This document shows positions 50,502 through 59,115 of a stretch of 64,000 nucleotides of DNA, piece after piece. Made by a program: the position numbers and the translations under genes. The notes beneath the pieces were generated by a model that worked only from the letters and a program-made list of their open reading frames with translations, was not told where the DNA came from and ran no database searches. The stretch spans positions 496,001 through 560,000 of the forward strand of contig NZ_AP017459.1 in assembly GCF_002355835.1 (NCBI RefSeq). The letters run 5' to 3'. Every line of letters begins with the position of its first letter. Position 1 is the first letter of the stretch. The DNA is from Candidatus Endomicrobiellum trichonymphae. Lineage in GTDB: Bacteria; Elusimicrobiota; Endomicrobiia; Endomicrobiales; Endomicrobiaceae.

Positions 50502-50541
50502 AAAAAAACCCTGCTTTATTTTAAATAAAAGGTGTTTTTTT
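50502..50541. terminator. Bidirectional intrinsic terminator between holA and rpsT
   Basis: An A-run, the arms TTTATTT and AAATAAA with flanking CC/GG pairs, and a T-run of seven form a symmetrical hairpin. It lies between two convergent genes and can end transcription from both sides. Confidence 0.7.
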
Positions 50542-50555
50542 GATTTTATTGAAAA

Positions 50556-50840
50556 CTACTTCGTTATTATTCCTGCTACAAGTTTAGACAGTCTTGCTTT
50601 CTTATTTGAAGCTGCTTTATAATGCACTATGTTTTTCTTTGCCGCTTTATCCCATTCTGAAAAAACCACGCTTAAATGTTCCTGAGCGACTTTTACATTA
50701 TTATTTTTGACAGCTTCTTCAACTTTTTTTATTGAAGTTCTTATTTTGCTCTTTATTGCCTTATTTCTTTCAGTTCTTTTTTTTGTTTTCCTTGCTTCTT
50801 TAAGAGTAGATGTATGTCTGCCAGTTTTAAGCTTTGCCAT
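50556..50840 (-). CDS. rpsT: 30S ribosomal protein S20
   Basis: The start at 50840 (MAKLKTGRHTSTLKEARKT) is set by a GGAGGAA site 8 bases upstream; upstream in-frame codons are leader. The 94-residue helical protein has RTSIKKVEEAVKNN and IVHYKAASNKKARLSKLVAG, the S20 core. S20 binds 16S rRNA early in 30S assembly. It stands alone on the minus strand. Confidence 0.95.
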   Translation of the reverse strand: MAKLKTGRHTSTLKEARKTKKRTERNKAIKSKIRTSIKKVEEAVKNNNVKVAQEHLSVVFSEWDKAAKKNIVHYKAASNKKARLSKLVAGIITK

Positions 50841-50900
50841 TACAAATTCCTCCGACACTTTTTGTAAATTATACACTAAAACTCTTAGTATAGTCAAATT

Positions 50901-51644
50901 TTACTCAACGCTTATATGGCAAGCTTTACAGTTTTTTCTTTTTATAACTTCTTTAACCCTGTATATATTTTCAATACCGTTAAAGATTAAAATCTTATTT
51001 TTAAGACAATGAAGCCCCAAAATAAGTTTTACTGTTTCTAAAGCCTGCATAGTCCCTATTATTCCTGCTATTGCACCAAGTATTCCGAATGTTTTTGATG
51101 TCAGATCAGTCGACGGCTTAAAAGGATATATACATTGGAAACAGCTTGTATTTTCTTTCGGCACTATTGTAGTTAAAATTCCTTCAAATTCGCATACTGC
51201 GCCGCATATCAGTGGCACGGAATTTTTATAAGCTGCCGTATTTATCAAATACCTACTTGGAAAGTTGTCGGTGGCATCTATTAAAACATCGTAATTTTTA
51301 AAAATGTCGCCAGTAGTATCTTCCGTAAGTCTTTCTGAATATGCCCTGACTTTAACATCTGGATTAAATTTTTCAAGTTTTTCTTTTGCAATTTGTGCTT
51401 TTTGTTTTCCCATTTCTGCCTGAGTATAAAGAATTTGTCTGTTTAAGTTGCTTATCGATACAATGTTAAAATCACACAGACCGATATATCCTATACCTGC
51501 CGCCGCAAGATATGTAAGAGCGGGACTTCCAAGTCCTCCCGCTCCGCACACAAGAACTCTTGCATTGAAAAGTTTTTTCTGTCCCGCTTCTCCTACATCT
51601 TTAAGCAGAAGCTGCCTTTGGTATCTTTCAATATCATTTTGCAT
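50901..51644 (-). CDS. thiF: ThiF/MoeB-type adenylyltransferase
   Basis: The 247-residue E1-like enzyme has VLVCGAGGLGSPALTYLAAAG (nucleotide site), DFNIVSISNLNRQILYT, DATDNFPSRYLIN and zinc pairs CFQC and CKAC. It adenylates the C-terminal glycine of a sulfur carrier. Its place directly after thiS (1-base gap) at the end of the thi operon identifies ThiF rather than MoeB. Confidence 0.92.
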   Translation of the reverse strand: MQNDIERYQRQLLLKDVGEAGQKKLFNARVLVCGAGGLGSPALTYLAAAGIGYIGLCDFNIVSISNLNRQILYTQAEMGKQKAQIAKEKLEKFNPDVKVRAYSERLTEDTTGDIFKNYDVLIDATDNFPSRYLINTAAYKNSVPLICGAVCEFEGILTTIVPKENTSCFQCIYPFKPSTDLTSKTFGILGAIAGIIGTMQALETVKLILGLHCLKNKILIFNGIENIYRVKEVIKRKNCKACHISVE

Positions 51645-51645
51645 T

Positions 51646-51849
51646 TTATCCGCCTCCTACAAATCTCAATACTTCAAGCGTATCCCCATCTTTAAGCATA
51701 ATTTCTGCAATGCTTCCTGGATTTATAACCTCTAAGTTGTGTTCTACTGTTACACCTATCGGATCAATGTTATTGCTTTTAAGAAAATCAGCTATGCTCG
51801 CATTTTCTTTCACTTCTTTGTTTTTGCCGTTGACTTTAACAGTAATCAT
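51646..51849 (-). CDS. thiS: Sulfur carrier protein ThiS
   Basis: The 67-residue ubiquitin-like protein ends in VGGG, giving the required C-terminal di-glycine for adenylation and thiocarboxylate formation. It carries sulfur to ThiG for thiazole synthesis. Its start overlaps the thiE end by 14 bases, which helps keep stoichiometry. Confidence 0.93.
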   Translation of the reverse strand: MITVKVNGKNKEVKENASIADFLKSNNIDPIGVTVEHNLEVINPGSIAEIMLKDGDTLEVLRFVGGG

Positions 51850-52471
51850 TCATTGCCTCCTTTACTTTTTTGACGGTAAATTCTATATTTTCTGATGCTG
51901 TTATCTCAGTTACCATACATATGTTTTCGGGATTATATCTGTAAATTTCTAAAAGGTTTGAGAATTTAATACCGCCTATTGCAACTTTTGGAATGTTAAT
52001 ATTTTTTACGCAAAAATCCAAATACCCAAGCCCTACGGGATCTACAACGTTATCTTTTGTAAAAGTTTTGTATATAGGACCTACACCTATATAATCGGCT
52101 CCATGTTCTGCGGCAAGCAGCGCTTGTTTCGGCAAATGAGTCGATATTCCTATAGTTATGTCAGGTCCGGCAATTCCCCTAGCCTTTGCAAGCGGCAAAT
52201 CGTCTTGTCCCAAATGAATACCTTCGCTTTGAATAGATAAAGCTATGTCAATATCATCGTTTATTATAAAAAACACATTATAATCTAGAGTCAGTCTGCG
52301 TATAATTTCGCACTGTTTGAATTTTTCAAGTTTTGTTTTATATTTATCGCGATACTGAAGAATTTTTATTCCTGCGTCAAGCATTTCTTTTACTACGGAA
52401 ATATTATCTTTTCCGTTCGAAAAGTTTTCCGCTGTTATTGCATATAATCCTTTTGGTATTTGTTTTTTCAT
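51836..52471 (-). CDS. thiE: Thiamine-phosphate synthase
   Basis: ThiE joins the pyrimidine and thiazole phosphates. The 211-residue TIM barrel has LQYRDKYKTKLEKF, FFIINDDIDIAL, GIHLGQDDLPL, IGISTHLPKQAL and YIGVGPIYKTFTK, all family motifs. It overlaps thiH by 4 bases and thiS by 14. The pyrimidine partner enzymes (ThiC, ThiD) are not in the window. Confidence 0.95.
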   Translation of the reverse strand: MKKQIPKGLYAITAENFSNGKDNISVVKEMLDAGIKILQYRDKYKTKLEKFKQCEIIRRLTLDYNVFFIINDDIDIALSIQSEGIHLGQDDLPLAKARGIAGPDITIGISTHLPKQALLAAEHGADYIGVGPIYKTFTKDNVVDPVGLGYLDFCVKNINIPKVAIGGIKFSNLLEIYRYNPENICMVTEITASENIEFTVKKVKEAMNDYC

Positions 52472-53574
52472 AGTATAGTCCAGTCTTTCATTAACGGTTG
52501 ATAATCTTTTTTGTATATCATTTTTTTTACTTCATCAACCGTAGCGGTATCGTTTATTTTAAATTGTCCGTCAGAGCATTTCCTTTTCTCAGCGTAACCG
52601 CCGACTTCAGTGCTTGATCCTGCTGACATTTTTGTAATGCCCAAAGGTATCAGATTACTTCTCAACTCTTTACTCTCGCGGGTAGATACCGCTATGCTTA
52701 TACGGTTTATAAAAAGTCTTACCGCACAAATTGCCTGAATAAGATTCTTATCGGATATCACAGTCTTAGGCTTATACGTTCCCACAGCAGGACGAAGTCT
52801 TGGGAAAGACATACCGATTTCTGCCGATGAGAAACTTTTTTGAAGATATTTCGCGTGAATACCCGCAAAAAATATTTCGCTTACAAAATCATTTAATCCA
52901 AGCAACACTCCAACATTTAAATTCCTGTAGTTTGCTTTGCCCGCTCTTTTGCATGTATCCAAACGATATTTGTAATCCGACTTCGCACCTTGCGTATGAA
53001 GCAGTTTGTAAAGTTCTTCATTATAAGTTTCCTGATAAATCGTAAGTCCGTCAGCTCCGGCGTCGGCAAGTTCTTTATATCCTGATTCCTCTAAAGGATA
53101 GATTTCTATATCAACAACATCAAAATAATTTTTTAATATTTCAACACATTTTTTTAAATAACTCAGCGGAGTTTTTACGCTGCTTTCTCCAGTAACAAGA
53201 AGTATGTGCCGTATGCCGTATTCTGAAACTATTTTACAGTTTTCTTCAATTTCTTCAAAAGAAAGAACTTTTCGTTTTATTTTATTTTTTGTTGAAAAAC
53301 CGCAGTAAATGCAGTTATTTATACAAAAATTTGAAACGTATAAAGGAGCGTACAAGAGTATGCCTTTGCCGAAATGTTTTATCGATGTTTCATGCGCTTT
53401 TTGCGCCATTTCTTCAATATGGTTTAGAGCCTTTGGGGAAAGAAGATTTAAAAAATCCATATCATTCAAAATTTCTTTTTGCATAGAACTTTCAACCATT
53501 TTATCGGAAACGCCGGTGGTATAATTTTCAAAATCAAATGTATTGTATTGTCGTTTGATGTCGTAAAAAGTCAT
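52468..53574 (-). CDS. thiH: 2-iminoacetate synthase ThiH (radical SAM)
   Basis: ThiH cleaves tyrosine to dehydroglycine, the anaerobic source of the thiazole C-N unit; aerobes use ThiO. The 368-residue protein has the cluster CINNCIYCGF, then ILLVTGES, IEIYPLEESGYKELADAG and the C-terminal radical SAM partner region KMSAGSSTEVGGY. Choosing ThiH over ThiO fits an anaerobic life. It follows thiG by a 135-base gap. Confidence 0.94.
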   Translation of the reverse strand: MTFYDIKRQYNTFDFENYTTGVSDKMVESSMQKEILNDMDFLNLLSPKALNHIEEMAQKAHETSIKHFGKGILLYAPLYVSNFCINNCIYCGFSTKNKIKRKVLSFEEIEENCKIVSEYGIRHILLVTGESSVKTPLSYLKKCVEILKNYFDVVDIEIYPLEESGYKELADAGADGLTIYQETYNEELYKLLHTQGAKSDYKYRLDTCKRAGKANYRNLNVGVLLGLNDFVSEIFFAGIHAKYLQKSFSSAEIGMSFPRLRPAVGTYKPKTVISDKNLIQAICAVRLFINRISIAVSTRESKELRSNLIPLGITKMSAGSSTEVGGYAEKRKCSDGQFKINDTATVDEVKKMIYKKDYQPLMKDWTIL

Positions 53575-53709
53575 AATTATCCTCTATTCTTCAAATCAAG
53601 TATTATACAGAACCGCACAAAAAAACTGAATGCTTTGAAACACACCCGACTTAAGTAAGCATACCAAACAAAAACTGATTCTAGCCGAAAGCGGCGACAA
53701 CACAACAGG

Positions 53710-54480
53710 TCAATTCAAAAAATCTGTTAGCGGCGATGAGGCTTTCGCTCTATCTGATACTGCTCCGAGTTTTGCCAAAAACGCTTTTCTTCCGGCATTA
53801 ACTGCGTCTTTAAAAGCTTCAGCCATTAAAACCGGATTTTGACTTGAAGAAATTGAAGTATTTATCATAACTGCGGCACATCCCATTTCCATACATTCGC
53901 AGGCATCAGACGGTTTGCCTATCCCTGCGTCAACTATTATCGGAGCGATAATTTCTTCAGTTAAAATTCTTATCATTTCCTTTGTTTTTAATCCTTTATT
54001 TGTTCCAATAGGTGATCCTAAAGGCATAACTGCCGCCACTCCGGCATTTTGCATATCTCTTGCAGCATATAAATCCGCATTCATATACGCAAAAACTTTA
54101 AAGCCTTCTTTTGCAAGTATTTCGCACGCTTTTGCGGTTTGGTAATTATCAGGCAGAAGATACTTATTGTCATTTATTATTTCTATTTTAATTAAATCTG
54201 TTTTAGCGGCATTTTTTGCAATATGCGCAATACGCACTGCTTCGTCAGCATTTCTTGCTCCTGAAGTGTTCGGCATTACATGTATGTTTTCAGGTATGTA
54301 ACTTAAAATATTTTCTTTCGGGTTTTGAAAATCAAATCTTCTCACGGCAACAGTCATAACTTGTGCCTGCGAAGACTTTATTATTTCAGGTATCAGTTTA
54401 TTATTTGAAAACTTGCCGCTCCCTATGAAAATTCTACTTTTAAGTTCTATGCCTGCAATATTAAAAAAGTCTTTGTTCAT
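53710..54480 (-). CDS. thiG: Thiazole synthase ThiG
   Basis: ThiG makes thiazole phosphate from deoxyxylulose phosphate, dehydroglycine and ThiS thiocarboxylate. The 256-residue barrel has [30 protein letters not shown]-like [34 protein letters not shown] and the [14 protein letters not shown] end. A GGAGG site 5 bases upstream fixes the start at 54480; an in-frame start at 54504 is less likely because it falls near the terminator. First gene after the TPP switch. Confidence 0.95.
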   Translation of the reverse strand: MNKDFFNIAGIELKSRIFIGSGKFSNNKLIPEIIKSSQAQVMTVAVRRFDFQNPKENILSYIPENIHVMPNTSGARNADEAVRIAHIAKNAAKTDLIKIEIINDNKYLLPDNYQTAKACEILAKEGFKVFAYMNADLYAARDMQNAGVAAVMPLGSPIGTNKGLKTKEMIRILTEEIIAPIIVDAGIGKPSDACECMEMGCAAVMINTSISSSQNPVLMAEAFKDAVNAGRKAFLAKLGAVSDRAKASSPLTDFLN

Positions 54481-54502
54481 ATAGCCTCCCAATAAAATCG
54501 GC

Positions 54503-54537
54503 AATAAAAAACCCTTTAGGAAATTTTACCTAAAGGG
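54503..54537 (-). terminator. Intrinsic terminator arm of the TPP riboswitch
   Basis: On the minus strand CCCTTTAGG and CCTAAAGGG form a perfect 9-bp stem around an 8-base AT loop, followed by a T-run. It sits between the TPP aptamer and thiG, so ligand binding would favour this hairpin and stop transcription. Confidence 0.9.
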
Positions 54538-54558
54538 ATTATAAAGTACAATTTTTAT

Positions 54559-54657
54559 ATTCCCTGACGGTATTATCCATATCAGGTTCAAATGGTTAAA
54601 GAATTCAATCCTTCTCTCAGCCTTATGCGGATTAAAAAATCCGGCGAAGCACCCACA
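54559..54657 (-). promoter_or_regulatory. TPP riboswitch (THI element)
   Basis: Minus-strand reading shows GGGTGC, the conserved CTGAGA, ACCATTTGAACCTGAT and GGATAATACCGTCAGGGA in the canonical order, with a short variable P3 stem (CCGGATTTTTTAATCCG). All key aptamer bases appear. It controls thiG-thiH-thiE-thiS-thiF by thiamine pyrophosphate, through the terminator just downstream. Confidence 0.97.
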
Positions 54658-54892
54658 AAGTATCAAAAATCTCAAATCTGCCTTTACCATAATATCATAA
54701 AAGTTTCATATATACAATTCTATTTATAATTGTAGATTTCAGCAAAAGCAATATTGATTTTTCAAGCTACAGTAGGCTGAATAACCGTTAAGAATAATTA
54801 AAAAATACCAGTTTCTAACAACTTTTATTATAAAAGACCGGATTTTACGAAAATGAAAGCGAAAGGTTTTTTATCAATTTTGAATTTACTTA

Positions 54893-54922
54893 AATTAAGA
54901 ATATTCTTATTGCTATTTTTAG
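54893..54922 (+). repeat. 30-bp direct repeat, copy 1
   Basis: AATTAAGAATATTCTTATTG followed by CTATTTTTAG. It contains the 12-base palindrome AAGAATATTCTT. A second copy with one mismatch lies 280 bases downstream. Confidence 0.8.
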
Positions 54923-55172
54923 ATCAAAATGATAAAATAAAAGTGTATAATAGTAAAATAGTTTAAAACAGTCGTTTATATTTCAAAGTTTCTTTCATAC
55001 CTCTCTGATTTTTTTGAAAGAAACAAAAACTCATATATGCGATTTTCAAATAAAATATATCAGTGGATAATGTTTTTTGAATGAACTTATTTCCCCGTAC
55101 GGGTAGGACATATCATAATGACGTTGTCTGCTATAAGAATTTTTTCTGTTATCACTTTTCTGCCTAAACAAT
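54923..55172. other. Spacer between repeats, nothing recognised
   Basis: About 250 AT-rich bases separate the two direct repeats; the whole gap from the riboswitch to the next gene is about 570 bases. A TATAAT at 54946-54951 could be a -10 box, but I find no matching -35. No gene fragment is evident. Confidence 0.45.
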
Positions 55173-55202
55173 AATTAAGAATATTCTTATTGCTGTTTTT
55201 AG
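55173..55202 (+). repeat. 30-bp direct repeat, copy 2
   Basis: The same 30 bases as copy 1 with G for A at one position (TTGCTG for TTGCTA). It ends 23 bases before the BatE-like gene, so it may carry a promoter or regulator site. Confidence 0.8.
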
Positions 55203-55225
55203 CGTAAAATATTAGCGAATATTCC

Positions 55226-55981
55226 ATGATTAAAATAGATATGAAAAAAAATTTAGGGCTTATCGTTGTTTGTTTGTGTTTTAGCGCTTGTTTTGCCGAA
55301 AACAGGTATAAAACTCAGATAGCCAATGCTGAAGAGAGCTTTAAAAAAAGCAATTTTTCTAAAACTATTGAAATATATGAAAGTCTTGTACAAATAGAAA
55401 AAGTAAACAATCCATATATTTATTACAATCTTTCAAATGCATACTACAGAAACGGAAATCTCGGCAAATCAATTTTAAATATGGAAAAAGCATTGAGACT
55501 TGCCCCGCGCGATAGAGAAATAAAGAACAATGCGGAATACCTTAATACTGTTGCTGGACAAGTCCGGCGAAAAAATTTTCCAGATACTTTTTTACGATAT
55601 TTTTCTCTAAATGAAATAACAACAGCATTCGCCGTTATCACAATTTTGTTTCTTACGGCACTGTCTTTATTTATTATAAAAAGAAAATTAATATTAAAAA
55701 AAGCTGTGGCAGTTTCAGTTGTTTTCTTAATTATATGTATACCGCTTTTTGCTTTAAAAGTTTACAGTGAAGTCGCGACAAAAGAAGCGGTTGTTCTTTC
55801 TGCTTCAAATATCAAAAGCGGTCCCGGTGAAAACAATCCTGACATTTTTATAATTCCGGAAGGTAAAATTGTATCGGTAATATTCGAGAACGGAAACTGG
55901 AACAATATAAAAACCGAATCCAAAAATAAAAGTCTTACAGGATGGATTGAAAAGAGTGCTTTAGGAAATATCAATGCATAA
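55226..55981 (+). CDS. BatE-like TPR and SH3-domain protein
   Basis: The 251-residue protein has a signal-like N-terminus (LGLIVVCLCFSACFA), two to three TPR units (SFKKSNFSKTIEIYESLV, PYIYYNLSNAYYRNGNLGKSI), two hydrophobic helices (about residues 133-175) and a C-terminal SH3-like domain (GPGENNPDIFIIPEGKIVSVI). This order matches BatE of the Bat aerotolerance-type operons. No BatA-D genes are visible. ATG at 55241 is an alternative start. The end overlaps nadD by 8 bases. Confidence 0.75.
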   Translation: MIKIDMKKNLGLIVVCLCFSACFAENRYKTQIANAEESFKKSNFSKTIEIYESLVQIEKVNNPYIYYNLSNAYYRNGNLGKSILNMEKALRLAPRDREIKNNAEYLNTVAGQVRRKNFPDTFLRYFSLNEITTAFAVITILFLTALSLFIIKRKLILKKAVAVSVVFLIICIPLFALKVYSEVATKEAVVLSASNIKSGPGENNPDIFIIPEGKIVSVIFENGNWNNIKTESKNKSLTGWIEKSALGNINA

Positions 55982-56555
55982 AGTAGCAATTTTCGGCGGA
56001 TCTTTCGATCCCGTTCATAAATCGCACATTCAAATTGCGAAACTTGCATTTAAATCCCTTGATTTAAAAAAGATGATTTTTGTTATAGCCTATACTCCGC
56101 CGCACAAGACAAAACAATACGCATATATTGAAGACAGGATTTCCATGTTAAAACTTGCGACGGGAAATATGCAAAAAACTGAAATCAGTCTTTATGAAGC
56201 CCAGAAACTTGAAACGGTATATTCATATCAGACATTGGACTATTTTAATAGCTTATACCCTGAAGATGAAATATACATGGTCATAGGTTCGGATTCTCTT
56301 TTGGATTTACCGATTTGGAATAATATAGATTATATGGCAGGTCGTTATAAATTTATAGTGGCAAAGAGACATGGATTTGATGAAGTAAATAAAAACGTAA
56401 AATATTTAGACAGATGCGTTTTCATAGATAAGGAAACGGAAGATATTTCTTCCACGGAAATAAGAAGACTTGTAAAAGAAGATTATAAAAAAGCAGTTTC
56501 GATGCTTAATAAAAAGGTTTATAACTACATAATTCAAAACGGACTATACAAATAA
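55974..56555 (+). CDS. nadD: Nicotinate-nucleotide adenylyltransferase
   Basis: It makes deamido-NAD from nicotinate mononucleotide and ATP. The 193-residue protein has AIFGGSFDPVHKSHIQIAK (the GxFDPxHxGH motif with Ser for the usual Gly before the last His), AYTPPHKT, VIGSDSLLDLPIW and the ISSTEIRRL end motif. It opens the conserved nadD-yqeK-lytR-rsfS cluster. Confidence 0.94.
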   Translation: MHKVAIFGGSFDPVHKSHIQIAKLAFKSLDLKKMIFVIAYTPPHKTKQYAYIEDRISMLKLATGNMQKTEISLYEAQKLETVYSYQTLDYFNSLYPEDEIYMVIGSDSLLDLPIWNNIDYMAGRYKFIVAKRHGFDEVNKNVKYLDRCVFIDKETEDISSTEIRRLVKEDYKKAVSMLNKKVYNYIIQNGLYK

Positions 56556-56718
56556 AAATTTTTATCAGCTATATATAGTTTGTTCAGGAAAAGCCTAATT
56601 GCAGACCAAAACAGTAACACCGTACATCCGCGTGCTCGGTTCCAAACTGGTTTATCCACGCTGATGCCATGCGTCGATCTTAGTATGATGAAATATGATT
56701 TAAAACAAGAAAATAAAT

Positions 56719-57315
56719 ATGTGCAAAAACGCTGAAAAACAAATATTTGATTATTTATCTGAAAATTTAAGTCCTAAAAAACTCGAACATTCTTATAACG
56801 TCGCAATACTTGCCGCAGAACTTGCATCAAAACACAATCTGGATATAGTAAGGGTACGGACAGCAGGACTTCTGCATGATTGCGCAAAATTTATGACTGA
56901 CGAAGAATTTATTGATTTTTTTAAAAAGCGTGACAAAACCTTAAAATATTTTAAAAAAGATGTAATTAAATTTTCGCCTCACCTTTTACACTCTTTTGCG
57001 GGAGAAATTATTGCGAAAGAAAAATTTAAAATAAAAAACAGAGATACTTTAAATGCGATAAAGAATCACACTCTCGGAAGAAAAAATATGCGCGCCATTG
57101 AGAAAATAATCTTTGTTGCGGATTGTGTTTCATACGACAGAAAATTGGAAGATGCGAAAAGAATACGAAATCTGGCAAAAAATGATCTAAATAAAGCTTT
57201 TTTTGAAGTGCTTACAAAAAAAATAGAACATATTATTGACAAGGGCATGTGGTTATGCCCGAAGATTATAGATACATGGAATTGGTATGTTTCAAACAAT
57301 AAAAAAGATAATTAA
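56719..57315 (+). CDS. yqeK: HD-domain hydrolase YqeK
   Basis: The 198-residue protein has LEHSYNVAILAAELA, GLLHDCAKFM (HD), SFAGEIIAKEKF and IKNHTLGRKNM, then FVADCVSYDR. YqeK-type enzymes split diadenosine tetraphosphate symmetrically. Its position between nadD and the LytR_C gene is the usual one. The end overlaps the next gene by 29 bases. Confidence 0.9.
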   Translation: MCKNAEKQIFDYLSENLSPKKLEHSYNVAILAAELASKHNLDIVRVRTAGLLHDCAKFMTDEEFIDFFKKRDKTLKYFKKDVIKFSPHLLHSFAGEIIAKEKFKIKNRDTLNAIKNHTLGRKNMRAIEKIIFVADCVSYDRKLEDAKRIRNLAKNDLNKAFFEVLTKKIEHIIDKGMWLCPKIIDTWNWYVSNNKKDN

Positions 57316-58324
57316 AATATTAGCTCTTATTCTTCTTGTATTGATAACTGTAGCTGTATCTGCATATATCTATATCGATAAAAACGACGTAGTTACAAAA
57401 AAACTTAAAGGAAAAGATTATACCAGTTTTTCGATTTTACTGTACGGCACGGAAAAAATATTTCCCGGCCGCCTAGATGTATATACCGCTTTATATGACA
57501 AAAGAACTAATATTTTAAAAGTTTTGTCCGTAAACACTGATGCTGTCGTTCTTAAGAAAAGAGAAAAGGCAAGAAGCTTAAAAACGATGTTTAACGAAAA
57601 TTCAAAAAAAGACATAAATGCCGCAATAAAAAAACTCTATCTGGATTTGTATGAAATCATAGGTAACGCCGCTGCAGCCGATTTTTATATTAACACAACT
57701 TTTGAAATGTTCGATATTGCTGCCGGGCGAAATAAAAAATTTTTAAAAGATAATTTTGAAAACAGAGATTTAGAGTCTTTAAACCGACTTGAAACAGTGG
57801 AATATTTTATGCATTTGCCATCTCCTGCAATAATGAAAATATACAAAAATTACGGCTTTTTTGATACAAACATTCCCAAATTGTCTTTTATGTCGTCAGC
57901 TTTAAGAACAAAATCTTTAAAACCGATACTTATGTTTTGCGAAATGCCCGTAAAATACACAAAAGCAAGAGTTGAATTTGACAAACAAAACATTGAAGAA
58001 TTCTTAAATAAAATATATTATGCTGTCTCAGTTCCATATACAAATACAAAAGATGTGCTTATTGACATTAAAAACGCTTCAAAAAAACCGCGTATGGCAG
58101 AAAAAGCGGCATGGCTTCTAAGAAAAAATAAGCTTGATGTTTTGGAATGGAGCAATCTATATGCAACTTATGATAAGACTTTGATAAAAGATTATAAAGG
58201 AAATTTTATGCAAGCCTTAATAATTGCAGAAATCCTAAAGACAGGGAAAGTGATAGTTTCATATAATAATCGTATTTTTTCCGATATAGACATATTCATA
58301 GGCAAAGATTGTATAATAACATAA
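57287..58324 (+). CDS. LytR_C/LCP-like membrane-anchored protein
   Basis: The 345-residue protein has one N-terminal hydrophobic anchor (residues 8-29). A region reads SFSILLYGTEKIFPGRLDVYTALYD and VLSVNTDAVVL, recalling the start of the LytR-CpsA-Psr domain. The C-terminal LytR_C domain includes LIDIKNASKKPRMAEKAAWLL and FMQALIIAEIL. The middle does not show the arginine and aspartate pattern expected for an active LCP transferase. Placement between yqeK and rsfS supports the family. Its role in envelope polymer attachment is inferred. Confidence 0.7.
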   Translation: MFQTIKKIIKILALILLVLITVAVSAYIYIDKNDVVTKKLKGKDYTSFSILLYGTEKIFPGRLDVYTALYDKRTNILKVLSVNTDAVVLKKREKARSLKTMFNENSKKDINAAIKKLYLDLYEIIGNAAAADFYINTTFEMFDIAAGRNKKFLKDNFENRDLESLNRLETVEYFMHLPSPAIMKIYKNYGFFDTNIPKLSFMSSALRTKSLKPILMFCEMPVKYTKARVEFDKQNIEEFLNKIYYAVSVPYTNTKDVLIDIKNASKKPRMAEKAAWLLRKNKLDVLEWSNLYATYDKTLIKDYKGNFMQALIIAEILKTGKVIVSYNNRIFSDIDIFIGKDCIIT

Positions 58325-58350
58325 CAACATTGATAAAAAAGAAGAATAAA

Positions 58351-58803
58351 ATGGCAAAAATTAATTTTCTTGCATTGGCAGTTAAAGCGGCAGAAATAGC
58401 AGACGATAAGAAAGCAATTGATACGATTATTTTGGATATACGCGGCGTGACTGCTATTGCGAATTATTTTGTTATAACTACAGCACTCTCAACGCCGCAG
58501 ATAAATGCAATATCGATTGGGATTGAAAAAATCTTTAAAGAACAGGATATAAAATCGCTTAGAAAAGACGGCGTATCCTCATCATCATGGAGAGTTATAG
58601 ATTACGGCGGTATTGTCATACACGTTATGTCGACTGAAATAAGAGAATCGTATAAACTTGAAAAACTTTGGAAGAATTCAAAAGTCATTGAATCGAAAAT
58701 ATTAAAAGTTAAGTCTGAAAAACAGCTTGCGGACATTGAAAGTAAATCTGCAAAAACAAAAAAAGAATTAAAAAAACTGAAAAATCAATTAAGGATGAAA
58801 TAG
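58351..58803 (+). CDS. rsfS: Ribosomal silencing factor RsfS
   Basis: RsfS binds L14 and blocks subunit joining in starvation. The core FLALAVKAAEIADDKKAIDTIILDI, IANYFVITTALSTPQINAI, RKDGVSSSSWRVIDYGGIVIHVM is complete. The ~150-residue protein has an extra Lys-rich C-terminal coil of about 35 residues. The start at 58351 (MAKINFL) is preferred over upstream in-frame codons inside the previous gene. Confidence 0.93.
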   Translation: MAKINFLALAVKAAEIADDKKAIDTIILDIRGVTAIANYFVITTALSTPQINAISIGIEKIFKEQDIKSLRKDGVSSSSWRVIDYGGIVIHVMSTEIRESYKLEKLWKNSKVIESKILKVKSEKQLADIESKSAKTKKELKKLKNQLRMK

Positions 58804-59115
58804 AGAAAAAAATAAGAATTTGTTTAGCAGTGAAATGGGCATCACTGTCAATACAAACGGGTTGGATTGACAATAAATTTGAACAAATAATAATATCGCT
58901 TATTCTGTTCGGTATATTTGGAAATCCAAATGGCATTTGCAATATTTATATTATTCCTTGAACACGAACAAGCGTCATGATTGACAAAAGTATCCGGCAA
59001 ACATATATTATACAATATTATACAAATCTTTGCTTCTAGAGTTCTATTTACCAATTGAACTCGTTGTATTATTTTGTTTCAAGAAGTACATCAGCGTGTT
59101 ATAAAAGCAAAAGAT
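58804..59115. other. Intergenic, nothing recognised
   Basis: About 310 AT-rich bases separate rsfS from the restriction endonuclease gene. One plus-strand reading (IDNKFEQIIISLILFGIFG) looks slightly protein-like, but I cannot place it. No hairpin terminator is obvious. Confidence 0.4.
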
